From: Metridium senile
Taxonomy: Eukaryota > Cnidaria > Anthozoa > Actiniaria > Metridiidae
Direction of reading: 5' to 3'
Assembly (NCBI GenBank): GCA_949775045.1
Contig: OX459109.1
Coordinates: forward strand, 15,137,632-15,201,631
DNA: 64,000 nucleotides
Made by a program: the position numbers and the translations under genes. How positions within the stretch are numbered: the first letter of the stretch is position 1; every line of letters begins with the position of its first letter. Of this stretch, positions 20,054 through 32,089 are shown piece after piece. Under the pieces are notes generated by a model. The model did not search any database. It saw only the letters and a list, made by a program, of their open reading frames with translations, and was not told the origin of the DNA.

Positions 20054-21571
20054 TTAGACATTCTCCACTACTATATGTTCCAGTGGTTTGCATTCATTGA
20101 TTGTCCCCTCCTCCTCCTCGCCACTTTGTTGTATGGAAGACATCCTGTACGATGCATATAATGACATCTTTGATCGGGATATCGAACGAAATAACGCAGA
20201 AGTCCATTTTGTATAATACTCCCTAGGGACTATCCCGTAAACAAACGGGTTAATACAACTATGTAAAATGCATAATATATCTGAATAGTTCATGAAGGTT
20301 AAAACAAACTTCTTGATTGAGATGTCTCCGAATTCAAACATCACTAAACCGATCTGTAAAGGCATTAAGAACAGTGCAAAGATGATAGCGATGATAGCCA
20401 GAGCCTTGATTATGGCTCTATTCTCCTGTCGAACATTGTCCCTTTCCACTTGTCCCTCGTAATGTTTAAGATTAAAGGCTATCCCAATATACGCAACTAA
20501 GATTATCACCAAAGGAATTAAATATTGAAAGGCAAACAGTGAGAATACGTAGATATTTCGTTGGATGACTTTCGGCCATGCCAGATAGCAGTACCGTTTA
20601 TTAGAATACCTTGATACTATAATAGCAGGAATAAAGACAGTAATTGAAGCCACCCATAGTCCAATGACCCACACTATGATAATACTGGATCTAATTTTAT
20701 GACTCCAAACACGGACTATTCGACGGTATCGTACAACAGCCATCGATGCAATGGTGAATATACTAGTACATAGAGGTACGCTAAGAAGAGGCCAGACATG
20801 ATAGCAGAAACTCTCATTAAGATGGCCTGAAACAAGAGAAACAGAATGTAATTGTCAGTGAACACTGTTTACACAGCCATCTTGAAAAGTAACCAGGCCT
20901 CCGAAAGCAAAGTTGGGTTGTTTCAGTTCCAGATATTATTAAACTGTTTAACTTTTAAATTATTTTTGGTCAGTAAAAATAGACTGAAACCTTTATCAAC
21001 TCCAACAGACACCATTCCTTGATGGCTGCCAAAAGCATTGCATACGATTTACCTAGCAAAAATAGAGCTACTAAGATAGCCATATATTGCATGTACATCA
21101 GGATGGTACAACCTTCCAGTTCCATGTTATTTACCGCTGCATGCTGTTTTGCACGAAATGTTATCGCTTCACAATAGAAAAGACATTTGAATTTACTCTG
21201 AATTGAGGCTATTCCTGTGCAACTGAAATTCGCCTTTTTTTCGAATAGTATACAGCGGTGATAGATAACATGCATTAAACTGGTCTATTCGCTTTTGGCT
21301 ATAAATCAAGCAATTAGTATATGAGTTTCCTACCTGACAGAAGTGCAAAGTGCACACCAACATAAAGCCATATCGTAGACATATCAGCTATTGCTAGATT
21401 GGCCAGGAATAGATGATGGTCTGTACGGTCACGTAATTTCTTGGTAAAAATAACAAAAAGTACGACAAACCCACCAAATGTCCCTAGAATAAGACTGGTA
21501 ATGTAGATGGCTAGACGTACTTTTGCTTCAGTAGTTTCTAGTGGGTAGATTATTGTTGTGTTGTTGGACAT
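20054..21571 (-). CDS. class A (rhodopsin-type) G-protein-coupled receptor
   Basis: Two exons on the minus strand, 21571-21334 and 20826-20054, join in phase 1 (donor GTAGGA, acceptor TTGTTTCAG) to give 336 residues. The N-terminus MSNNTT has a glycosylation sequon and no signal peptide. TM1 is about 20-42, TM2 has LANLAIAD, and the intron falls in the first extracellular loop. C87 (NESFC) is the TM3 cysteine and its partner lies in RYCYLAW. VRYR (111-114) stands in the DRY position. TM4 has its Trp, TM5 its Pro, TM6 carries FALFLMP, and TM7 ends NPFVY, the NPxxY motif. A ~50-residue tail has an acidic GEEEEG stretch. It is an integral plasma-membrane receptor; the general look is peptide- or amine-receptor-like, but I cannot name the ligand. 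The D of DRY is replaced by Val and the CWxP Trp by Phe/Leu. Confidence 0.93.
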
Positions 21572-22622
21572 GCTAATGGATTGTTGTCTCTTTTCTTTCT
21601 CCTTGTTGTTTTTCTTTCTTCTCCTTGTTGTCTTTCTCTTCCGTTTATGCCTTATCGGTTGTTCAGTTTTGGTTGTGCTTGCTGCTCTTCTTCCTGTTCT
21701 TGTTGCTACCGGCGCTGTTGTTGTTGTAATTGTTGTTATTGCTGCTCCTCTTGCTGTTGTTGTTGCTGTCGCTGTTGGTGGTGTTGTTCAACGCCGGCTA
21801 CTTCTGTTACTGTCGATAATCTCAAAACGTTTTGCTTATGTTTGTGACCAATAATATCCTGTCGTTGTTTAGTTCTTGTTCTCTCTGTTTTGTAAACTTT
21901 GTCTTTGTACTTTTCGTTATTTCCTATTCCGTGTTTTCCTCTCGTTTAAACTGATTAATACAGTTAGAGTTTTGTCCTTCCTCTATCTATTATAAATCCA
22001 ATTGGTGTGGTTTTTTCTGTATTCCTCCTGTTTCCACCACTTGTTGTTGTTGTTGTCCTTTTCTTGTTCTTCTCGCTATGTCCAACGAGTCACTAGCTTT
22101 ACTGAGGTAAATCTATAAAGAAAACGAAAGACAAAAGCAGCTTTTAGCACCTCAAGTCGGTGTCTTTCCTATAATTGCTTGTGTGTGTCGCTGATATGAT
22201 AATATATATCGCAATTAAAAAAGATAAATTGGAAAATATTGTTGTTAATATGCATGCAATACCTAATGCCGGTGATAGTATAAAGGCCATTTTTACTTCT
22301 ATCGCTAGTATAGAAAGGTTTTAACTTTTAAAAAACGTTTGATGTCAAAATCTCTTATATGAAATCTAAGATTGCAGCAACTGAGTCATTTATATGTTTT
22401 TCAACCATCCATCGAAACAGGAAACAGACAATTTCACAATAAAACAAGATAGATAAATGAGTTTTGTCATTTCCCAATGGTGCAGTTTTAATTTTTTCAT
22501 TTCCTAACCGATGGGATCTCCATATGGAAAGTGAATACTGAAAAGCAAGAATGCAAGGTCAAATATACCAGAACGCCATTATCAAAGTCAAACATTTAAA
22601 TATTAATTCAATATTGATAATG
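21572..22622. other. GPCR 5' flank with low-complexity TTG/CTT tract
   Basis: From about 21580 to 21790 the sequence is TTGTTG/CTTCTT-rich, giving Leu/Val- and Cys-rich accidental frames on the + strand. It then becomes ordinary AT-rich DNA. The GPCR promoter should be here but no TATA is evident. Confidence 0.5.
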
Positions 22623-22623
22623 T

Positions 22624-22718
22624 AGATGTACCTACCCTGCGAGCAGAGTCTCCTTTGCCTTCCCCTTCTCTCTCACGGGGAAGGCAAAGGAGACTCTGCT
22701 CGCAGGGTAAGATGTACC
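22624..22718. repeat. 77-bp micro-palindrome with 9-bp target duplication
   Basis: Perfect 33-bp arms (22633-22665 and 22677-22709, starting TACCCTGCGAGCAGAG) surround an 11-bp loop. The nine bases AGATGTACC flank it directly on both sides (22624-22632 and 22710-22718), a target-site duplication. Confidence 0.93.
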
Positions 22719-23249
22719 TCGATAAACGAGGTGATCTGCCTCGATAGAAAGAATGATAAATGTTCACTGAGGAAATTACAGCGAAGGTACTCGAACAGTG
22801 GACACTTTGCGTGTTTTGTTTATTTATCTTTTTATTTTGCTCACATCCCTTGAGAAACTAGATTAGAAATATCATTAATTATGAACACTATATTTGAACT
22901 TACTGTTTACTTTTGACAGGTTTTCAAGCAGTAGAATGGTCAGAAAATAAGTGTTCACGGTTCGAGTATTCTCACTGTAAAAGTCACTTGGTGTCAGTAG
23001 GATGTAAGCATCAACAAATGTTCACAACAGGATAGTGCCCACTACATTTACTCACAGATTGGCATGAGTTATTCATCAAGAAATGTTCCTTTTTTCACAG
23101 CTGTATAGCATATTTTAGTAAGTACGTTTTTACTCATACTTATATTATTAGTTTAAACTGTCGTTTGCCCTCATCTTCATCTTTTATGTTATATCATTGT
23201 ACATAAAAATTGTACTTATTTAAGGTTGAAATAAAAAATAATTAAAATC
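22719..23249. other. intergenic, nothing recognised
   Basis: AT-rich, no exon or clear repeat. Confidence 0.45.
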
Positions 23250-23735
23250 TTACTTCTTCCATAATGTACTAAGTTTTTATGGGAGCATGTAAACATGCAA
23301 TTGTCTAAATTATCAATGAGACTACTAAAGGTTAACGTTGAACAACACTGATTTTGCCGAGATGTTATAAAACAACCACTTATTTACCACAAATGTGAGA
23401 GCATATTAAATGTGTCTTACTTCTCCCACAATGTACTAAGCTTTTATGAGAGCATGTTTCAAGTAGTTGTCTAAATTACCATTGAGACTACTTAAAGGTT
23501 TTAAAAACATTTTGAGATGTTATAAAACAACCACTTACTTACCACAAATGTGAGATCATATATTAAATGTGTTTTACTTCTCGCACAATGTACTAATTAA
23601 AGCTTTTATGAGAGCATGTTTCAAGTAGTTGTCTAAATTACCATTGAGACTACTTGAAGGTTTTAAAAATATTTTGATATGTTATAAAACGATCACTAAC
23701 TTACCACAAATGTGAGAGCATGTTTACATGTGCCT
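23250..23735. repeat. ~155-bp tandem repeat, three copies
   Basis: Units contain CACAATGTACTAAGCTTTTA, GAGACTACTTAAAGGTTTTA and CCACAAATGTGAGAGCAT, at about 23250, 23415 and 23570. Confidence 0.88.
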
Positions 23736-24033
23736 TCCTTAATCACTTTATAACATGTATTGAACAGTTTTCATTCGCCAATATATATATATATATATCA
23801 AAAATTTACTTCCGCTTATAACGCACAATGACAAATATATAGAAAAACTGGTTTTAATTGAAAGTCTCCATTTCGTTATTAATTGTGTACAGTCTCCATT
23901 GGTAGATCATCTACATTGATGATGTTTGCTCACAGTACTCATTTGTGTTATATTTTAAGCCTTTTATTCAGTCACATCAGGTACTTAGTAACTGCATTCA
24001 AAAGACCTTTTTACATGAAAAGAGACGAGAATC

Positions 24034-24714
24034 ACCGCAGGGTGCATCCCACATGTAATATTTATCATAAGATGAAAGTTGGATGAGATGTTATAAGATC
24101 ATCGTCGAGAACCCAGGGGTTATATTCTGCCACTTGTTATCTACTTTACTAATAGAAAAGCGTGAAGGATATATTGTGTAATCAGGAAAATAGTATATGT
24201 AATAATCGATGCTCGCATCCCACATGTATTTATCATGATATGAACGTTGGATGAGATGTTATTAGATCTACTTTACTAATAGAAAAGCGTGAAGGATGTA
24301 TAGAATAACCAGGAAATATTGTATGTAATAATCGATGCTCGCATCCCACATGCATTTATCAAGATATGAAAGTTGGATGAGATGTTATTAGATCTACTTT
24401 ACTAATAGAAAAGCGTGAAGGATATATTGTGTAATCAGGAAAATAGTATATGTAATAATCGATGCTCGCATCCCACATGCATTTATCATGATATGAAAGT
24501 TGGATGAGATGTTATTAGATCTACTTTACTAATAGAAAAGCGTGAAGGATGTATAGAATAACCAGGAAATATTGTATGTAATAATCGATGCTCGCATCCC
24601 ACATGCATTTATCAAGATATGAAAGTTGGATGAGATGTTATTAGATCTACTTTACTAATAGAAAAGTGCGAGGGACGTATTGAATAACCGGGAGAATAGT
24701 GTATGTACGTAATG
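24034..24714. repeat. ~126-bp tandem array with A-B alternation
   Basis: Five to six units contain CATCCCACATGCATTTATCA, GTTGGATGAGATGTTATTAG and CTACTTTACTAATAGAAAAG. Two monomer types alternate: type A continues GGATATATTGTGTAATCAGG (about 24170 and 24421) and type B GGATGTATAGAATAACCAGG (about 24294 and 24547). The first and last units are diverged. This is a dimeric higher-order repeat of about 252 bp. Confidence 0.9.
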
Positions 24715-24814
24715 ATCAGTAAATGAAATGAAAAGTACCTTAAAATAGTACAAAATAGTGCTAATTAAAGAATGGAAAACAATAGAATTAGCATAAAAAT
24801 GCATTATTAATAAT

Positions 24815-25032
<218 letters not shown>

Positions 25033-25090
25033 AAACACTCAATTATAAAGCTGGGATTAAAAGTAGAAACATTGACTGGAATAAATATAT

Positions 25091-25231
25091 GTTATTTACC
25101 GGCTGGGAGGTCCGTATAGTGAAAAACTGCCCGAGGTCTTGGATGTACGGACCGAGGTCCGCCGAGGTCCGTACATCCAAGACCGAGGGCAGTTTTTCAC
25201 TATACGGACCGACCTCTAGCCGGTAAATAAC
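25091..25231. repeat. 141-bp near-perfect foldback
   Basis: Arms of about 68 bp (starting GTTATTTACCGGCT and ending AGCCGGTAAATAAC) meet almost without a loop. The inner part contains GGTCCGTACATCCAAGACC. Related scraps (GGACCG..GTGAAAAACTG) recur near 26355-26385. Confidence 0.92.
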
Positions 25232-26340
25232 TTATTTATTTTTTTTATTCTCTCTTCATTAATGTTTTTGATATTTGTACGACGCGCGTTGCTTTCAAAT
25301 GGCTTCCCAGTAGTTTTACTGAAAAAGAGCGGGTTGTCAGAAACCGGTTTTCATTCAGTGTGACGGCGCCTCGACAAACTTACAGAAATTTTAATTCTAA
25401 AATATTTTAAATTACTGCAGCTTTCTCCATCATTCCAAATCAAATATCGTTTAAAGAGAAAGGGTTTTGTTTATATCTCAACATCAAAGAAAGTCAAGAA
25501 ACAAAAAAACAAGTTTTACAAAGGATTTTAGCTGACACGAACACTGAGTGAACCAAGATGGATGTAGAAACGAGTTGAAATTCGTCGTTCTTGTGGACGT
25601 TTGCATCAAGAAAAAAGCCTACTGAAGCTTATTTTTCGATAAATGACAAGAAATAAGAAATTTAGTCGAAGTCACCGACAACTGTTGAAGGAATTAATTT
25701 GTCTGTGTCGTAATTTATGAAGAAGATGAAAGTTGAAAGCATTAGTATCGCTGACAGGACTTTGAATCAAGCAAATCGACCTTTTTCAAGATTGTTTATC
25801 CTTTTGTGTGCAGAAAAAGAAAGACAAGAACACTTCCTTACTTCAAAAACGTTGTAGACTTTGTACATAAACTTCTCGTGAATTTATAGCATTTTAAAAG
25901 TGACTGAAAAGCAAAGACATATCTCATCAAGAAAGATAGCTCAATTCACCGCCGTGTTGTCTACAATGCAAGGAAAGATAAAAACTACAAGTACATATAT
26001 TTTTCAACTTTAATCGAGGTATGTGAACGAGCTTTATATTCTTTAGAACATTAAAAAAAAACCTGGTGTATTATCACAACCTTTTGTGTATTCTCGTGTA
26101 TTCTCTCGTGAGTTTTTACAATATTGATTTGATTTTCTCAACTTTTGCAAAAACAACCAACGCTCGCCATGTAGCTTTTAATTTTCTCTCAGTCGGTTAT
26201 CACATTCTGTCCATTCTGTCAGTGTTTTGGTCAATTCAGAATTCTAGATCTCCTACTATTTTGTTCGATAAATTACCATAATTAACAATTACCTATTAAA
26301 GAAGATTTTTCAAAAATTAATATCGCTGGGAAGAAATGGT
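25232..26340. other. intergenic DNA, no recognised gene
   Basis: Several short open frames, none with domain or splice support. May be the body of a larger element bounded by GGTCCG-containing termini at about 25100-25230 and 26350-26430. Confidence 0.35.
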
Positions 26341-27150
26341 ACCAACGAACAGGATACCGCGGACCGGGCAGATCGTGAAAAACTGGCCCGCTCGCTAGCC
26401 AATCACAGCGCGCGAATCACAGGATACCGGACCGAAAAAAAATAAAACCATATACAAGCCTGATAGATCACTATGAAATACTAGTATTGGGGAATTTCTG
26501 ACGTGAAATCGAAAATGAAAACCATATGAACCAACTTAAACCATTAGTGACTCTTGAAACAGCCGTAAGAGACACTGAGAACAAGCAAGTTGAGATGGTC
26601 GCTTCCCTCTTTTGAAAAAGGGACCCTTGTAGCGTTTAATTGATTATGAAAAGTGACTTTGATAAGTAGTGAGATTGTCCTTGACATTGAGAGTCGGTTG
26701 AATAATACGGTACAGAGAGATGGGGGTCGTAATTCCGTCAAGATAAGATTTCACTTCCACGGTGTGTAAATAAATACCATTTTATATGTAAACAACTATA
26801 GGTAAATATATTAAAAACACTATTACCTTGCAAAGTATGTGAATCTAAGATAGACAGTACCTTACCGGTAGTATAAGGTTTCTAAATAAATAGCACACAA
26901 AGAACCGCGTAGATGGTGCCGCAAAAGTAACAGTCTGGATGATTCATAATTTGATTTCTTTACGTTAATCAACGTTTTTGATTTCCCGTCGTCCGTGAAA
27001 GAAAAATGACTAGTTTGAGGTAGTGCGTAATAAGTAGTGCGTAATAAGTACTTATGACTGAGTGGGAGGGCCGTACGGGAGAATATTTGGCTCGCGGTCA
27101 TGACGTACGGACAGAACGCAGCGTATATTTGACGGTAAAACTGTAGTACT
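26341..27150. other. intergenic DNA with scraps of GGACCG-type repeat
   Basis: CGGACCGGGCAG with GTGAAAAACTGGCCCGC at about 26357-26393 and GGGAGGGCCGTACGG at about 27063-27077 resemble the 25091 foldback ends. No gene seen. Confidence 0.35.
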
Positions 27151-27151
27151 A

Positions 27152-27317
27152 CAGTGGAACCTCTATTAAGCGGTCACCCTTGGGCGTTCCATGCAGAGTG
27201 GCCGCTTAATAGAGGTTTGCCGCTGAATAGATGTATAGAATAGGTATAGGAATAGATTAGTGACTTTTTATTGTGGCCGCTTAATAGAGGGTGACCGCTT
27301 AATGGGTGACCGCTTAG
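27152..27317. repeat. pogo/Tc1-like terminal repeat fragment
   Basis: Starts CAGTGGAACCTCTATTAAGC and repeats GGCCGCTTAATAGAGG in both orientations. CAGTGGAACCTC-type ends are common in Tc1/mariner (pogo/Tigger-like) miniature elements. The right terminus appears lost. Confidence 0.65.
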
Positions 27318-27752
27318 TATCGATAATATTCTGTAGTTGACTACACCAAAAGTCACAAAAATGATTTACAGAAATCTTATTCGGCTAAACTCAAGTACTT
27401 TTAGAAATCAAAAATTACCTTGAAACTAAAAACAAGGAATACCATTTTTTACTTTAGCTCAAATTTGACTTCGCTTTCCTGCCATGGCAACTGAGATGAC
27501 ATTTGCAAACAAGAACTATACATGCATTACAGTGGTAGAATCAATAAAACAAAGCGTCCTTTGTCAATATGTAGTGACGAACAACCGGTTTCTTATTTAA
27601 TCAGCTTCACACCATTGAGTTTTCGAAAAAGATAAGTAATTTAAAACGAGGTATTTCAATAAACAATCGTTTAACTTCTTTAAGAAATGTTTCTTTTTTG
27701 ATATTAATAAATAATGGTTTAATTATACTTTCTATTGATTTGGTTTTGACAA

Positions 27753-27836
27753 CGTGGAAACTAGTCTCCCTCGAGCTCGCTGCCGTTCTTAGTGTCGTCA
27801 CACTAAGAACGGCTGCGAGGGAGACTACTTGGAAAC
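27753..27836. repeat. 66-bp micro-palindrome (TAGTCTCCCTCG family) with 9-bp duplication
   Basis: The element 27762-27827 has arms starting TAGTCTCCCTCG and containing GCCGTTCTTAGTGT. Flanks CGTGGAAAC and CTTGGAAAC match 8 of 9. Same arm sequence as the element at 56428-56478. Confidence 0.88.
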
Positions 27837-28363
27837 GAGATGAACAAACAATTTAAAATCAAAGATTTTAAATAGGTATATTTACCCAGATCGCGAACAC
27901 ATCTGAAACTTTTCTCGTAAAAACAAAATTGAAACCAGATATTTATTATGCTGAACAGATAATAACATTTTATTGAAATCTTTAGATCTTTTAGATCTGG
28001 TCATTCTGGCTGTGTCGGTGTGGTTTGGTCAATCTAAACTGCACAGTTAGTGGAGCAAGTATTATAAAGGGGGAGACAGTAACTGATCAGGGAGGAAGGC
28101 GAAATACGGTTCAAAAGACTTGAAAATAGCCTGGAAGATGGGACAAATCACTTAAAACAATAGGGAAGAGAGAGAAATGTCAAAAGAAATTAGGAAGATT
28201 GGAGGAAAACCCATTGAAAAATTGGGAGAAGGGATTTTGTGGGAATCCTCTTCTCTTTCCTATATAAAATGAATGATATGACGGTGATAATCGTGGTGGC
28301 TAACTAAGTAGTTAGGCAAATGCATAACAGACCAACAACAAATATCAGTTATAGAAAAAGTAT
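27837..28363. other. intergenic, nothing recognised
   Basis: Contains AG-rich GGGAGGAAGG-type sequence at 28070-28260 resembling the ends of the 14056-14617 element, but boundaries are unclear. Confidence 0.35.
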
Positions 28364-28505
28364 CAGCGGCCGGTTGTATGAAGGGTGGATAAAGTTATCT
28401 GCAGATAAAAGTTATCCACTGCATAGGTTTTTTATAGATTTTATCCGCTGGATAAGGATTTATGCGGTGGATAGCGCTATTCAGCCTTCGTACAACCGGC
28501 CACTG
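28364..28505. repeat. 142-bp palindromic MITE
   Basis: Ends CAGCGGCCGGTTGTATGAAG and CTTCGTACAACCGGCCACTG. Interior GGATAGCGCTATTC and TTATCCGCTGGATAAG are themselves self-complementary. Confidence 0.88.
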
Positions 28506-28929
28506 ATGTACATACTAAATCAAATTTTAACTATAAGACTGCATAAAAAAAACTAAATAATGCAGAATTATATACAATATAATCAAATATTTTCAAAGAT
28601 CTTTAAGTATAGTACAAACTGCAAATGTCGAAATGAAAAGTTGATAATTTATGCAGTATAAAGCAGAAAATTGCTTTTATCGTGAAAACCAAACTAACTA
28701 TAATGAATATAATTTATCGAATTATAGGAAAAAATGATTAATCTAATTTATGTCGATAATTACTAGAACTAATTTATCAAATTGATCTCTTTTTGAGCTA
28801 TTATTCTTACCTAATTTGAAACAGCCTTGTCCAAAACAGAAAGATTTATGAAAGAGAGTCGAAAGTGTTGGTTGAAGAGTTTGAAGTGTTTTCATTTCGA
28901 ACTGCTTTGTAATTGGTTGATTTTTTCAT

Positions 28930-29400
28930 TGTTTATTTGCCAACCTTACAAATCAAATTTATATCTTTCATGAACATAGTGAAAACAACCTACTTTCGAA
29001 GATAAAACATTCTATAATAAATAATAATAATAATAATGATAATGATATTAATATTTAAATGGAACGCCTCACTGATCAAAAATTATTTTCAGGAGGGTCC
29101 TCAGTTTTCAGGTCCTCTGACAAAACCTTCAAAATTGAATTTTAATTAAGCAATTTTTACTTCGTGTATCAACAAGTCAAATCTATATTTTTCACCATGA
29201 ACATAATAGTCAAAACAACCTAGCCGTTTCGAAGATAAACGTTTTATTAATACTGATTAATACTAATGTTTAAAAAGGAAGGCCTCATTCATCAAAGATG
29301 GTTTTCAGGAGGGTCCTCAATGTTCAGGTCCTCTGACAAAACGTTCAAAATTGAATTTTAATTAAGCAATTTTTACTTTGTGTATTAATTGGTAGGCTTT
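28930..29400. repeat. ~235-bp direct tandem duplication
   Basis: Two copies share ATGAACATAGTGAAAACAAC, TTTCAGGAGGGTCCTCAG and TTGAATTTTAATTAAGCAAT. The first contains an (ATA)n run and both keep GTTTTCAGGTCCTCTGAC-like sequence. Confidence 0.85.
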
Positions 29401-29605
29401 ACGTTCTAGTCATGGACTACAATCAATACAGACAAGAATCCTGACTCGTTTAATAAAATATCACAGCTGGGTTCAATTTAATAGCCTTGAAAACATCCAT
29501 TCATATTCAGAAATAGTAACAATTCTACTTCCATTACGTTAGTTACCATTCGAAACGTCAGTAAGCCGGAAAACCTTTTCTCACCTTACTTTCAATTTTG
29601 ACAAG

Positions 29606-30005
29606 TATCAATTAGTCAATGGCCCAGTTCTAACTGCAGCTTTTACACCTATGTGTTAGAATCCAACTCAAAGACAAAAAAGTTTAAAATGCACGCAGGA
29701 TAAAAAATCAATTTTGAATTGAAACTATACACGATTTTGAGATATTATTATAGATGTCGTTTCAAGCTGTGGTACTCTGTTTTTAGAGGCAATGCAAGTA
29801 TCAATTAGTGAATGGCCCAGTTCTAATTACAACTGTTCTTTTACGCCTATCTGTTAGAATCAAACTCAAAGACACAAAGAGACCAGTTAAAAATCGGCAC
29901 CCAAAACAAAAATGAATTTTGAATGTTAAAATTGGATTAAACACGATTTTGAGATACTACTGTAAATGTCGTTTCAAGCTGTGGTATTCTGTCTTTAGAG
30001 GTAAT
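29606..30005. repeat. ~185-bp direct tandem duplication
   Basis: Two copies start CAAGTATCAATTAGT and share ATGGCCCAGTTCTAA, CACGATTTTGAGATA and GTCGTTTCAAGCTGTGGTA. Confidence 0.85.
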
Positions 30006-30404
30006 TTTGCAGGGTTTCTTGATTTCATGGGCGCTGTGTCTTACTTTCCTTTAATTAGCTAAAGTTTTCTGTCTTTCTTTTTAATGTGACTGGTCTCCCT
30101 ACGTACTGCTTGAAACGAGGTCATCAACTAAAATGGTTACTTACTATGAGACGAGAAGAACAAGAGCAATAACACGTACTGAATGGAGTATTTAACTTGA
30201 AAGCTCCAATGCGTCGTCTTGCAACAACTACTGAATGATAGACTATAACTAACGATCCGTTGGTTTTATATCATTGCTATGACGACATAATGACCTCAAA
30301 AAATATCTGAACGTGATCCACTCACCAAAATATCAATTAGCTTTGATTAAGGAAGTGGAAAATGACGATTAATGCAAATAGATTATGGATTAGAAAACGA
30401 AGGG

Positions 30405-30513
30405 TGATATATGGTGGTGGTGAAAATGATGATGATGGTGGTGGTGGTGGTGGTGGTGGTGAAGATAATGATGGTGGTGGTGATGTATGGTGGTGGGAAA
30501 GATGATGATGATG

Positions 30514-30593
<80 letters not shown>

Positions 30594-30600
30594 CGTGAAG
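30405..30600. repeat. GGT/GTGGTC microsatellite
   Basis: GGTGGT and then (GTGGTC)n. Adjacent to the 3' end of a minus-strand LINE fragment. Val- and Gly-Arg-rich frames are artefacts. Confidence 0.95.
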
Positions 30601-31160
30601 ATAATAATAATAATAATCTTTATTTATAGAGCGCAATTTCCAATTATCAATTATATAAAAAATGTGATATAAGATTATTAAAAAGTTAATGATTAGAATA
30701 TAGAATATACTTCAATATAAGAAATAAAATATGTAGCAGCATCCTATACTAGTAGCAACAATTAGCCATATGCCATTTTAAAAAGAAAAGTTTTCAGTTG
30801 CTTCTTAAAACTAGAAAGTGAGGTGCAGAGCCTTGTGGCAGAGGGTTCCACAGCAAAGGCGCAGAACACGAAAAAGATCTATAGCCATATGTACGCAGAT
30901 TGTAAGCTGGAACTATTAACTAATTTCTTGTGGCAGACCTAAGATTTCGTTTAGGAACGTATGTTGTAATTAGGTTAGCAATGTATCACGGTGCCATTCC
31001 ATTTAAAGACTTAAAAGTAATTAATAATATTTTAAATATTATACGTTGCTCCATTGGCAACCAGTGCAAATCAAATAAAACGGGTTTTATGTGATTATAT
31101 TTACGGGTTAGTGTCACCACTTTAGCTGCGGCGTTTTGAACGCTCTGCAGTTTATCAATA
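30601..31160 (-). mobile_element. LINE 3' end (degenerate reverse-transcriptase C-terminus)
   Basis: The minus strand reads KLQSVQNAAAKVV, then HIKPVLFDLHWLPMEQRI, FKILLITFKSLNG, and after a stop codon VPKRNLRSATRN and FSCSAPLLWNPLP. This is the conserved C-terminal segment of CR1/L2/Jockey-type non-LTR reverse transcriptases. Several stops make it dead. The 3' end runs into an (ATT)n tail at 30601-30616, as expected for such elements, and the 5' side is cut off by the GTGGTC microsatellite. Confidence 0.85.
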
Positions 31161-31164
31161 CTGT

Positions 31165-31640
31165 ATGATGATGATAATGGTGGTGGTGGTGGTGAAGATG
31201 ATGATAGTGGCCGTGTTCGTAGTTTTCGTGGTGGTCGTGGTTTTCGTGGTGGTCGTGGTGGTCGTGGTGGTCGTGGTGGTCGTGGTGGTCGTGGTGGTCG
31301 TGGTGGTCGTGGTGTTCGTGGTTTTCGTGGTGGTCGTGGTGGTCGTGGTGTTCGTGGTGTTCGTGGTGTTCGTGGTGTTCGTGGTTTTCGTGGTGGTCGT
31401 GGTGGTCGTGGTGTTCGTAGTTTTCGTGGTGGTCGTGGTGGTCGTGGTTTTCGTGGTGGTCGTGGTGGTCGTGGTGGTCGTGGTGGTCGTGGTTTTCGTG
31501 GTGGTCGTGGTGTTCGTGGTTTTCGTGGTGTTCGTGGTTTTCGTGGTGGTCGTGGTGGTCGTGGTGGTGATGTCGGTGGTGATGATGATAGTGTTGATAA
31601 TGACAATGACCATGATGACATTGATGACGGATCATTATAA
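31165..31640. repeat. giant GTGGTC/GTTTTC hexamer array
   Basis: About 400 bp of (GTGGTCGTGGTTTTC)-type repeats are open in four frames, creating His-Asp-His, Thr-Thr, Pro-Arg and Val-Val pseudo-proteins. No frame has independent support. Confidence 0.95.
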
Positions 31641-32089
31641 TAATCATGATTGATTCCAATGAGGAAAAAATGAGGAGAAAGTAATAAAATAGAAAAAACA
31701 TAATGTAATGTAATAAAATAAAATATATCAAAATAACATGAATTAAAACGAAACGAGATCAGATATATACGAAATGAGATATGATGAAATAAAACAAAAT
31801 GGAATTTGAATTTATTGATTGAAACTTATTCAAATGAAAGGAGAAACTTTCATTTCACCTCAAGGTGCATTTCAGGTGAGATTAAATCAAGAACTTCTAA
31901 TATATGAGCACTATATCATTGCATGGATCACAAGCTATTAAGTAGGCTCAACATGAAGCGTCAATAGTTAACAACACTGCACGCTTTGGCGGAAAGCCGT
32001 CTGGAATCGAATATTCAAATTTAATTTGAAAACTGAAAGTGTTTAAAAGCCAAAATAGTTAGTCAACAAGCTTAGCTTTGTAAACTTGT
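31641..32089. other. AT-rich intergenic DNA
   Basis: Includes (AATAAAAT)-like simple sequence at 31690-31800. No gene seen. Confidence 0.4.

Noticed and set aside
7057..21571. Pairing the predicted peptide with the nearby GPCR as ligand and receptor
   Set aside because: They are 12 kb apart with other genes between, and proximity is not evidence of ligand-receptor pairing in animals; offered only as something to test.
30986..31731. Frames of 152-211 codons (Pro-Arg, His-Asp, Thr-Thr, Val-Val)
   Set aside because: All come from the GTGGTC hexamer array; only the LINE-derived end of the Pro-Arg frame has real protein similarity.
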